This document shows, one piece after another, positions 8,687-17,800 of a stretch of DNA of 64,000 nucleotides. The notes under the pieces were generated by a model. It did no database searches. It saw nothing but the letters and a program-made list of their open reading frames with translations, and was not told the origin of the DNA. The position numbers and the translations under genes are program-made. Positions within the stretch are counted from its first letter, which is position 1, and each line of letters begins with the position of its first letter. Source of the stretch: Isoptericola jiangsuensis (GTDB lineage Bacteria; Actinomycetota; Actinomycetes; Actinomycetales; Cellulomonadaceae); the NCBI RefSeq assembly GCF_002563715.1, contig NZ_PDJJ01000001.1:2232001-2296000 (forward strand). Direction: 5' to 3'.

Positions 8687-8728
8687 TGGGCGATACTGGG
8701 ATCGAACCAGTGACCTCTTCGGTGTGAA
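8687..8728 (-). other. tRNA-Val(CAC) 3'-half fragment, candidate att site
   Basis: These 42 bases equal the intact tRNA-Val(CAC) from the 5' side of the anticodon loop to the discriminator base. The match stops at the edge of the anticodon loop, a frequent crossover point for tyrosine integrases. The fragment is at the far end of the island from the intact tRNA and has the same orientation, which is the geometry expected after integration downstream of a tRNA. Confidence 0.65.
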
Positions 8729-8819
8729 GGCAAACAGACCACCGAACCCGTCCCCCGGAACCGCGGAAACACGCCGTTCCCGTTCACCCCCGTCCGTCCG
8801 TGCTCGAACCCGTAAACCA

Positions 8820-10283
8820 GCTCGTCGCGGATGAGGGGGGTCCCCGGTGACACGCCGGGCGTGGTGATGACGTCGGGGTAGGGGTCGAGGCCTCCAGGAT
8901 CGGGAGCGACCAAGCATCCTGTTCCCGAGCGGCCTCGACGTGTCCGAGCCTACGGCCTGTGTGTCCTGCTGCCCTGATCCAAGATCCGCCGATCCGTACT
9001 GCGTCCGCTGTGATCTGCTGGTCGGGCTCGAGTCGTTGCACGTGATCGGCGTCGAGCGCGACGACGACGTGCTGTTCGTGGTCGTCGAGTCGACGCCCGG
9101 GCTGACGGGCTGCCCGGCGTGCGGCGTGGTCGCCGTGTCGAAGGGCCGCCGGGTGGTCGAGTTGATCGACGCCCCGGCGTTCGGGAGTCCGGTCCGGTTG
9201 CGGTGGCGCAAGCGGCGGTGGGTCTGCCCGGACCCGGGCTGCGAGGTCGGGTCGTTCACCGAGCAAGACGCCCAAGTCGCCGCCCCGCGGGCCGTGCTCA
9301 CGTCGCGCGCGACCCGGTGGGCGACCGCCCAACTGCGGTCCGAGAACGCCTCGGTCGCGGGGTTGGCCCGCCAGCTCGGGGTGTCCTGGTGGACGGTTTG
9401 GAACGCGATCAGGCCAGCCCTCGCTGCGGACGAGTCACGCTTCGACGGCGTCACCACCCTCGGAGTCGATGAGCATGTGTGGCATCACGTCAGCCCGAAG
9501 GATCGCGGGCCGAAGGAGCTGACCGGGATGGTCGACCTGACCCGCGACGACCAGGGCCGCACTCGCGCACGGCTGCTGGATCTGGTGCCCGGCCGGTCCG
9601 GGACCGTCTACCGGGCCTGGCTGGACGCCCGCGGCGAGGACTTCCGCGACCGGGTCCAGATCGCGACCCTGGACCCGTTCCACGGCTACAAGAACGCCAT
9701 CGACGACCAACTCCAGGACGCCACCGCGGTGCTGGACGCGTTCCACGTGGTCAAGCTCGCCGGCCAGGCGATCGATGAGGTCCGCCGCCGAGTCCAGCAG
9801 GCCACCCTCGGTCACCGAGGCCGGGCCGGCGACCCGCTATACGGGATTCGCAACATCCTGCGCGCAGCCCCGGAACGCCTCACCGACCGGCAGGTCAACA
9901 GACTGAACCGAGCGATCGCTGCCGACGACGCCCACGACGAAGTCCTCGTCGCATGGCAGGCCGCCCAGCAGATCCGCACCGCCTACCGCCTCAAGGACCT
10001 GACCCAAGGGCGACGACTGGCCGAACGCGTCCTGGCGTCCCTGCCGTCGTGCCCGATCCCCGAGATCGCCCGCCTCGGCCGGACCCTGCGCAAGTGGCGC
10101 ACCGCGTTCCTCGCCTACTTCACCACCGACCGGTCCTCGAACGGCGGCACCGAAGCAGTGAACGGCCTCATCGAGCTCGCCCGCCGCATCGCCCGCGGCT
10201 TCCGCAACCGCGACAACTACCGCCTCCGCATGCTCCTCGTCGCCGGCGGACTCACCCCGTGACCCCCCTCAACTGCGAAGAGC
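8820..10283 (+). mobile_element. ISL3-family insertion sequence
   Basis: About 1.46 kb with one transposase gene. The ends are imperfect inverted repeats: left GCTCGTCGCGGATGAGGGGG (8820-8839) and right GCTCTTCGCAGTTGAGGGGG (read on the minus strand from 10283). They match at 17 of 20 positions. I could not see a clear target duplication next to the ends. It sits at the left edge of the tRNA-Val island. 8820-8939 is non-coding IS leader. Confidence 0.75.
8940..10262 (+). CDS. ISL3-family transposase
   Basis: A 440-residue transposase. The N-terminal zinc-binding part has Cys pairs (CVSCCPD, YCVRCD, CPACG, CPDPGC). A DNA-binding HTH is at about residues 135-155 (VAGLARQLGVSWWTVWNAI). The DDE domain shows TLGVDEHVWH, IATLDPFHGYKNAID, and the C-terminal block NGGTEAVNGLIELARRIARG with the catalytic Glu. 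Length and motifs are complete, so it may be active. The stop codon overlaps the right inverted repeat. No clear Shine-Dalgarno precedes the start, which may be GTG at 8940. Confidence 0.93.
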   Translation: MSEPTACVSCCPDPRSADPYCVRCDLLVGLESLHVIGVERDDDVLFVVVESTPGLTGCPACGVVAVSKGRRVVELIDAPAFGSPVRLRWRKRRWVCPDPGCEVGSFTEQDAQVAAPRAVLTSRATRWATAQLRSENASVAGLARQLGVSWWTVWNAIRPALAADESRFDGVTTLGVDEHVWHHVSPKDRGPKELTGMVDLTRDDQGRTRARLLDLVPGRSGTVYRAWLDARGEDFRDRVQIATLDPFHGYKNAIDDQLQDATAVLDAFHVVKLAGQAIDEVRRRVQQATLGHRGRAGDPLYGIRNILRAAPERLTDRQVNRLNRAIAADDAHDEVLVAWQAAQQIRTAYRLKDLTQGRRLAERVLASLPSCPIPEIARLGRTLRKWRTAFLAYFTTDRSSNGGTEAVNGLIELARRIARGFRNRDNYRLRMLLVAGGLTP

Positions 10284-10328
10284 CCAATAAGGCCAGATCC
10301 GCCAACATAGAAACGCCGAAAGCAGCCG

Positions 10329-10861
10329 TCAGAATCGGCCCTTTTCCGGCTCGATAATGCCCCTGGCGAGCCTATCGGCTCTCGCTAGCATATCCGGAAT
10401 ACGGCGCAGCCCTGACATAAGGCCCACGATATGGGCCGCTTCGCTACTCTCGAGACCTCGAGAGGTGACGTACAGAGGCCGTGTCGACTTGAGAACGCGG
10501 ATCACCTTTTCCGCGTGTGTAGCGGAGCGGAAAGCGGACTTTGCCACGCCGATGACCGGCAGCCCTGTCCATTCAGCCACATACGCGCCCAAACCCAGAC
10601 GGCCCTCAGGATCCAGCGTGACATACCCATCCACGACGATGATTTGAACCGGAGGCCCACCCCCAACACCTCCTGAATGCAAGGGAGTTCCGGCCTGTAT
10701 AAGAGGCCCGACTCGTAGGGAGCGATCTGTCCTATCCTCACGACGCGCTCCGAAACGATGCGGGAACGCTTCAGTTCGTCACTCACTACCAGGGCCGTCC
10801 TCGCACCTCCTGAAGCGGGGCAGTGCACATCAACAGCTCCGACAGCGAAGGTGTCAGCCAT
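10329..10861 (-). pseudogene. Endonuclease V, frameshifted
   Basis: The first frame (from ATG 10861) gives AVGAVDVHCP, with the catalytic Asp of the VDV motif, and APYESGLLYRPELPCIQEVL. A second frame continues with VDGYVTLDPEGRLGLGAYVA and LPVIGVAKS, the conserved core of endonuclease V, which cleaves DNA at deoxyinosine. The frames join in a G5 run (minus strand TTGGGGGTGGG, near 10650). The total is 533 bases, one short of a whole number of codons, so one G seems lost. This could be a true mutation, slippage or a base-call error. It follows the toxin operon, on the same strand. The 10284-10328 gap after the IS holds nothing. Confidence 0.72.
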
Positions 10862-10892
10862 CGTCAGACCTCATACGTCGATGATTCACGCG

Positions 10893-11312
10893 TCAATGAT
10901 CCTCGGGCCAATCTAGTTCTCGTCGCAGATCGACCAGGAGCCGACCGACCTCGCTCTCGAGATCTATATGCTCTTCTTCGCTGAGATCTCCACTCGGATC
11001 TACAGCCCGCCTCCAAACGCAGATCCCGTAGGCATATCGCGATTCCTGCTCAAGGACGCCCGACTCTGAAAATTCCTGCAATAGTCCATGAAGGGTCCCA
11101 TCGACATACCGAGCGATAACCTTAATTGCCCCTGACGGATACCAGTCCTTTGCAACGCCCTCCTGCCTTCCATCCACGTAACTAACTTCAGACCGGCCCA
11201 GCAACCCCAGGTCTTCGAACGCTACACCTGTGAATACTGATCCGTTGTATGTCGTGACAAGGTCCGAATCGAACTGCAGCCCAGATGCCGGTACAACCAG
11301 GGGGCTCATCAC
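10893..11312 (-). CDS. MORN/YwqK-like antitoxin-type repeat protein
   Basis: A 139-residue protein with short MORN_2-like repeats: DGRQEGVAKDWYPSGAIKVI and DGTLHGLLQEFSESGVLEQE, at about residues 47-95. YwqK-type proteins with this repeat are immunity factors of secreted polymorphic toxins in Bacillus. Here it is two genes downstream of the RHS toxin, so a role as an orphan or second immunity protein is plausible. The acidic C-terminus (EEEHIDLESEVG) fits that role. The start may be 11312 or 11309. DNA around it is less GC-rich than the genome around the island. The 11313-11438 gap has no recognisable feature. Confidence 0.65.
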   Translation of the reverse strand: MMSPLVVPASGLQFDSDLVTTYNGSVFTGVAFEDLGLLGRSEVSYVDGRQEGVAKDWYPSGAIKVIARYVDGTLHGLLQEFSESGVLEQESRYAYGICVWRRAVDPSGDLSEEEHIDLESEVGRLLVDLRRELDWPEDH

Positions 11313-11438
11313 TTACGAGGTCCTTTGCGCATTGCAGAAGAGTTGACCAATCTCCACGCATGGGGATCGGAGGAGTTTGAGCGCCACCCGTACCGGGCAG
11401 TCCAGGCGTGATCACCTTACCGTCCGACTTGTGGAGAC

Positions 11439-11888
11439 TCATGTTGGGCCAGATATATCACGCTCCTTCAAACTGGCAAAAACGTCATCGGCACTAACAG
11501 GAATGTCGACTTCACCAAACACGCTGACAAAGCGCGCTCTCCCTCTTACGAAATCGGCCCGAATAGAACTCGTCACGTCAGGTTCCGTCAGTTCCCGCCC
11601 TGCCGCATCTGTCAAACTTCCGTTGAAGTGGCTGCTAATCTGCGCTAGCAGCCCGTCCAAAATATCGACTACGGAGACCGGGTTTGTGACCGCGACGCGA
11701 AACTGGATCTCGTCGACGCGCGGTCCATCAGTTCGCACCGATAGATCGATCCAATAGTTCGAACCTGCGACAACGAACGTGCCGTGAGCTTCGGCGTCGA
11801 CGGCCCCCAGCAAGTTCAGCACTTTAACAAGTTCCTCGAAACCGGCACTTGCAGGCTTAAATCGATACGATACCGACTCAATTCCCAT
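11439..11888 (-). CDS. Candidate immunity protein of the RHS toxin
   Basis: A 149-residue soluble protein that I do not recognise. The ATG at 11888 lies before the RHS stop codon (11 bases of overlap), so it is translated with or just after the toxin. That position and size are typical of the specific immunity gene of a polymorphic toxin. The sequence is a mix of predicted strands and helices (VSYRFKPASAGFEELVKVL; YWIDLSVRTDGPRVDEIQFR) and is not membrane-bound. An upstream in-frame ATG at 11921 would overlap the toxin more and is less likely. Base composition is lower in GC than most of the window. Confidence 0.65.
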   Translation of the reverse strand: MGIESVSYRFKPASAGFEELVKVLNLLGAVDAEAHGTFVVAGSNYWIDLSVRTDGPRVDEIQFRVAVTNPVSVVDILDGLLAQISSHFNGSLTDAAGRELTEPDVTSSIRADFVRGRARFVSVFGEVDIPVSADDVFASLKERDISGPT

Positions 11889-14800
11889 ATGACACACCCA
11901 GCCAGTTTGGCTCCCCGACATCGAACCCGTATTGAACGTACGACTTCTCCACTGGAATACCGCTTATCCGACTCGCGACGTATCGATGATGTCCATCGAG
12001 AATAACCTCAGTCCCGTCTTTCATGCGCTCTACTTCAATCGACGGCAGCTTGTCCCCCGCGCGAAGGCGAAGAACGTAATTGTCTACAACATCCTTCTCG
12101 ATCCAGTCTTGGGATGGTCTGAGGGCATTGTGAGCGGTCCCGACGATGTCGCTACCAGCATCCGAAATGGCAGCTGCCGCGTTTGCACCGGTATTGCGAG
12201 TCGGGCAGTTGTGGACCAAGATCGCGTCGGACGCGATTGCGGGCGGGCCCCGGGTGGGGTGGGTGTCCAGTGTCGTGGCCGTCGACACGACGTGGTAGGT
12301 GTGCAGACCTTCGACGGTCAGGTTGTAGGCCGGCTCGAACCTCACCTCCCTGGTCTGGACGGCTTGGACCTTCATCGTGCCACCATCACCGGTGGCCACC
12401 ATCTCGCCCGCACCGAGCTGGTCAGCCCGCTCGAACTCGCGGTCGGACTGCGACCAGAACGGGTGATCCTCCGTGGTCACGATCTCGCGCCGCTCCCCGG
12501 CAGCAGTCGTCAACACCAAGGTGATCATGACGTCGTCGTGCCCGTGGACCGCCTGCACCTTCTTGGCGTGCCGCTCACCTGTGTCCGGATCGGCCGCGAT
12601 CACCAGATCGCCGGGCTGGACCTCGTCGATCGCCTTGGCCGTGCCGTCAGCCATCAACACCCCGGTCACGCCCGCGAACGAACATCTACCCCCATTCAGG
12701 CGCAGGTTCGTCACCGCCCCGGCGACCCGCTGCTGGGTCGCCTTCGCGGCCGCGACCGCCCGGCTCTGCGCCACCCGCGCCACGGTCGAACTCACCGAGG
12801 ACGACACCCGCTGCGTCACCGCGCTCGACACCGACCGGATCGCGTTCGCCGCCGCAGCAGCCGCCGACGGACCGAACCGGCTCACCACCGCGCTCACTCC
12901 CGCGCTGGCCAAACCCGTAGCCGCACCGATCCCGGTCTCGACCGCGAACCCCTTCCAGGTGAACGGCTCCTTCTTCTCCACCTTCGTGCGCCACAGGTTC
13001 GACACCGCGCCACCGACCGCGCCCGCCGCAACGGCACACCCGACCGATCCGGCACCCGCCGTGACGGCCATGCAACCGGCGAACGCCAGCCCACCCACGA
13101 CGCTCCCGACGATCGCGGCCTGGTTGTCCTTGACGAACGACGTCACCGCACCGGCGGCCTTCGACACCCCCGACTTCGTCGCGTTCCACGCGTTCGACAA
13201 CCACGACTCACCCGACGGGTCCGAGTAGGTGACCGGGTCGTTCCCCGAGTACACGTACGCGTTGAACTGCGCAGGCGTGCCGGCATCAAGCTGCGGGTCG
13301 ACCGACACGAACCGCCCCAAGCCCGGGTCGTAGTACCGCGCCCCCAGCAACACCAACCCGGTACCGGTGTCCTCGACACCGCCGGCGCCGGCCAGGAACC
13401 GGCGATCCCCCGGCAGCCGGTCGGCGCCCGTGAGGGTCTCGCCGCTGTCGGTATCGGTCCTGGACGGGGTGCGGTCGGCGCCGAACGGGTCCGAGTACAG
13501 CCGTGTCACGGAGTCCTCGGTCCACACCGTGTTCGGTACCGCAGCGACCGGGGTGCCCTGCCGGTCACACACCAGCGAGGTCACCCCGCCCAGACCCCGG
13601 CCGGTGCGCACGGCCACCGTCTGCCCCGCGAAGCTGTAGTAGCGCACCACCCCGACCGCGCCCGCCTGATCGACGTGAACCTCCTGCCCGCCGGGCAGGT
13701 ACACCGTGATCCCGGTCGCGTCGGTACGGGTAATCCGTTCTCCCGCCGCGGAGTAAACGAACGACGCCTCACCGTCTTCGATCGTGTTCTCCCCCTGGGT
13801 GCCCTCGCCGGTCGTGGCGACGGTCGCGAGTTCGCCCTCGCCGTCCCACCCGAGCAGTTGCGCCGCCTCCAGCAGGCCGTCACCGTCGCTGTCAGCCTCG
13901 ACCTGCGCCGTGTCCGCGGCATCAACCGGCTCGCTGGACTGCCGCGTGGTCTGGTTGCCGGCCGCGTCATAGGTGTAAGAGGCGACTTCGACCGATGGCG
14001 CAGTCGAGACCGTGGCCTCCGGCCCGACCTGTCGACTGACGGACGTGACCTGATGCGGTCCGGCAGCGCCCTGAGCATGCCGATAGGTGGTACGAACCAC
14101 GTCGTCGGTCGCCGCGGCCGCCGTGATGGTGTGGGCGCTGAGGCTGGTGCGGTTGCCGAGCTGGTCGTAGGTGTACCGCTGCCAGTACGGGGCGGCGCTG
14201 GCGTCCGAGCCGCCGACGTCACCGGTGTCCACCTCGTCGATCGATGAAACGCACGTCGCCTCGAGCTGCGTCCATGCGCCGACCAGTCGTCCGAGCCCAT
14301 CCAGGTCGAAACACTGGGTGTCATCGTTCTCCGAGTCACCGCTCGCCGGTTCGCCGACGTTGGGCGTGTCACGGATACGAGTGACGTTGCCGGCGGCGTC
14401 GTAGCTGTAGGTCATGTTGACGTCGCGCCCGTCGAAGCGTTCACGGTCGAGCCGGATGCCGTCCAGCCGTCCTGTGGGGTAGTCCCAGTCGTAGGTGACG
14501 ACCGCGCCGTAAGTGTTGCCCAGGTCCATGGCCAGGGGGCGGCCTTCGGCGGTGAACTGCGAGTCCGCCACATAGGTGCCCCAGCCGAAGCCGCCGCCCA
14601 TCCACACCGGTAGGCCGGCGTCGTCGTAGAACGTCGTCACATGCTCGGATCCGAGCACCGCCACATCCGGTGTCGCGGCGTCGTCGTCGGTAGCGGTGGC
14701 GCCGGGCAGGACCTGCTGACGCACCGAACCGTCGATCCGGTAGTCGTAGGTCGTCGTGAACTGACGCTCCACCAGGCCCTCGAGGCCCGGTAGGTCGTCG

Positions 14801-17800
14801 GGCAGCACCATCGTCGTCGACGTCGCCCGGTAGGCGGCGTCGTAGGCGTCGATCCTCGTGGTGTAGGGCTCGCCGTCCTGGTAGCGGGTAGAGCTGGACG
14901 GCAGTCCGAGCGCCGCCTTGTTCCCCGGGCCGGGAGTGGTGTCGTAGGTCCAGGTCGAGCGCACCGAGCCGGCGCCGTCGGCGACCTGCATGGGGCGTCC
15001 CAGCGCGTCGTAAGAGTAGACCAGCGTGTTGGCCTCGCGGACCGCGGTGCTGGCGCCGGTGGCGTTTGCGTTGCCGTTGACCGTGCGCTCGACCTGTCCC
15101 GTCGAGGTGTACCTCGTGGTCGTCACTCCGGCGTCGGGGTCGCTCGCGCGCACCTGGCGACCGCCGAGGTCGTACCCGTAGGTCCAGGCGTTGCCGCCAG
15201 GGTCGCTCATCGAGGCCAGCTGGCCGAGCCGGTCGAACTCGTAGGTGGTGGCCTGATAGGCGTTCGTGGCCAGGTTCTCCGGTTGGAAACCGGGCAGCGT
15301 CGAGGAGACGTACCAGTGCCCGTCAGCGCGGTCGGACGAGACCGTCGGCCGGTTCTTGTGCTCCCACAGCGCGGTCGTCCGCCCCCGACCGTCGGTCACG
15401 GTGGTGGTCGCGGTGCCACCGTCGGGCGGCACCACCGTGGTGTACGGAGCGTCGTACCGGGTCACGGTCCGCGACTGCTCCTTGGTGTGGTCGTCCTCCA
15501 CGCCGGTGTAGAAGATCTGGTCGGTCACGCGACCGGCGCCGTCATAGGCGTAGACCGTGGCCGACGGTGCCACGAGCGTGGGCTGCACGGGCTGGTTCGA
15601 CACGACGCCGGTGGCGGGTTGGGCGGTGGTCTCCTTCCACACGCGTCCGGCGGTGTCGTAGAACACCTGGGTCACCAGTCGCCCCCGGGTGGCAGCGTCG
15701 TCCTGACGCCGCTCCCCGGTGTCCACGACCTCGTCCTGGGTCTGGAAGACCCGCATCAGGCCGTCGTGGAACTCCGCGCTGACGTGCTGCACGGGCTTGT
15801 CGTCGCTGTCCGCTCCCAGGGTGCGGGTCAGCACCACGTTGAGGCCGTTGGCACGGGTGGTGTACTCGTAGGCGATCGACGGCTTGCCCAGCCCGGCATG
15901 CTCCGGATAGGTCACGGTCCGCAGCCGTCCGAGCGCGTCATACGTGCCGCGGGTGGACTGCCCGTTCGCGTCGGTGCTCGCGGTCATCAGCCCGGTCACC
16001 TTGTCGAACGTCACCGAGGAGCTGAACGCGGGCTTCGGGCCGCTGCCGTCCGGGTCCGGCGTGGTCGTGGTCACCGTGGCCGGGATGACCGCGCTCGCCG
16101 GGCTGTAGGAGGTCGTCGTCACCTTCCCGGCGACATCGGTCACGCCCGTCACCCGGCCGTAGGCGTCGTACGTCATGCGCTGGGTGGTGACATATCCCGC
16201 GCCGGAGCCGTTGCCGACCGTGGCGGTCTCGCGATCCAGGTCCGGGTCGAGACCCTGCACCGATGTCGGCTGGCCGACGCTGTCGTAGGTGGTGACCTGG
16301 TCGCTGACGACGTCCAGGGGTCGGGACACCTGTCCGCCCGTGACCTTCGCACAGGTGGCCGCAAAGGTCTGGGTTCGCCCGGCCAACGCGATCATGTTGC
16401 GATCGGCCAGGGTCGAGACGTCGTCGTGGGCGTAGGTGATCTGCGTGCAGGTGTCGTCGGTCGTGGACGACACGTCGCCAAGGTCCTCGGCACGCACGAC
16501 CTGGCCGGCCGCGTCGGTCCACGTTGCCGACTGGGTCCTGATCGCGACCAGCCCCGCCGCGTCCAGCTCGAACCCGTACGCGGTGGTTCCAGCCTGGCGG
16601 GTGACCTTGGTGCCGTCGGCACCGGTAGCCACGACCACCGGTGCTTGCGGCGACGTGACGCTCCACGACACCGCCTGGTCCTCGGTTTCGCCGTCATGGA
16701 CGATCGTCTCGACGACGGTGCCCGCGTGTGCGTCGTGGTCCTTGACCGTGATCCGGTCACCGGCCGGCCCGACCTGGAAGTCGCCTCCCGATCCAAGGCC
16801 GCGCAGGTAGCGGGTGGTGGTGGAGGACGCCTGGCTGCCCTTGCCCTCGGTGGTCACGACCGTGCGGTAGCCGCGGAACTCTGACCAGGTCACCTCCTTC
16901 TTCTTGGTCAGGGGTCCCGACGGCTTGACCCACTTCGCGTCGCCGACGTATTCGTAGCGGGTCACGAGCTGACCTGAGCCCGTGACGACCTCCCCCGCCC
17001 CCGTGGTGGAGGCACCGTTCTGGACGACCGCGGCTACGACGTACTTGTGGAACCAGTCCATCGGTCGGCTGTCGTCCTGCCAGTCCACCGGGAAGCACAG
17101 CTTCTCGTTCCCGGACAGCACAGCGTCCGTCGCCTCGGAGCTGACCGGCGAGGTACCGGCGCTGCACTCGGTGCGGTAGGTCGGGGTGATCAGCGCACCG
17201 GACTCGGTCCGGATGCCGGTCATGCGCGGCCGGTACATCGGGGGCAGCCCGTCGCCGTCACGGTCGACCCGGTTGGCCAGCATCTCGCGCGCGAACTTCA
17301 CCGCGTTGTTCGACAGGTCGTCGTCGGTCGTCACGGTTCCGCCGTGCCCGGTGTGCCGGATCGAGGCGAGCCACATCACCTTGCCCGAACCGTCACCCAG
17401 CGACCCGTCACCGGGTGCGACGAACGACTGGTTGAGCTTCCAAGAATCCACCGGCTTGTACGTGCTGCCGTCGAGCACACGGGTGACCACACGGTCGAGG
17501 CGGTACAGCGTGTAGAACGACGGCGAGATCGCGTCGATGCCGCACGAGTTCGCCGACTTGTAGCAGACCAGGTCCCCCGGGACGTCCGGCCAGGCGGACA
17601 GGTTCTGCTTGACGCGGCCGGCGTCACAGTTGACGCCGGTGCCCGGCACGCATCGGGTGGCGTACTCCAGGTCGACCCGCACCGGTGCCGATCCCGACTC
17701 GGCGCCAGCGCGTGTGCCGTACAGGATGCGGCTCAGGTAGCCGCCCGCGGTGTAGGCAACGACGTCGTCATCCAGGTTGGGGGTGTACTTGCGTGTCTCC

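Larger units (their letters stand above)
8364..8728. repeat. Left copy of ~365 bp direct repeat flanking the island
   Basis: Matches 23072-23434 in the same orientation. Highly similar blocks are the start (ACACCGAAGAGGTCAGTGAG), a middle part (GGTTCAGGACGA; ATAGACCAGCAGATA) and the terminator plus tRNA end. The blocks between are diverged. The last 42 bases are identical to the tRNA-Val(CAC) 3' half. A 15-base inverted pair (8371-8385 and 8711-8725) bounds the unit. Confidence 0.75.
8205..8819. other. Gene-free stretch with left copy of the tRNA-linked repeat
   Basis: I see no protein gene here. Bases 8205-8363 hold nothing recognisable. Bases 8364-8728 are an imperfect copy of 23072-23434, including a terminator-like hairpin and the 3' half of tRNA-Val. 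Bases 8729-8819 connect this to the ISL3 left end and look non-coding. Confidence 0.6.

Noticed and set aside
11932..14247. Long open frame on the plus strand opposite the RHS gene
   Set aside because: Shadow of a GC-rich gene; Arg/His/Gly-rich text with no domain, while the minus strand has clear RHS repeats.
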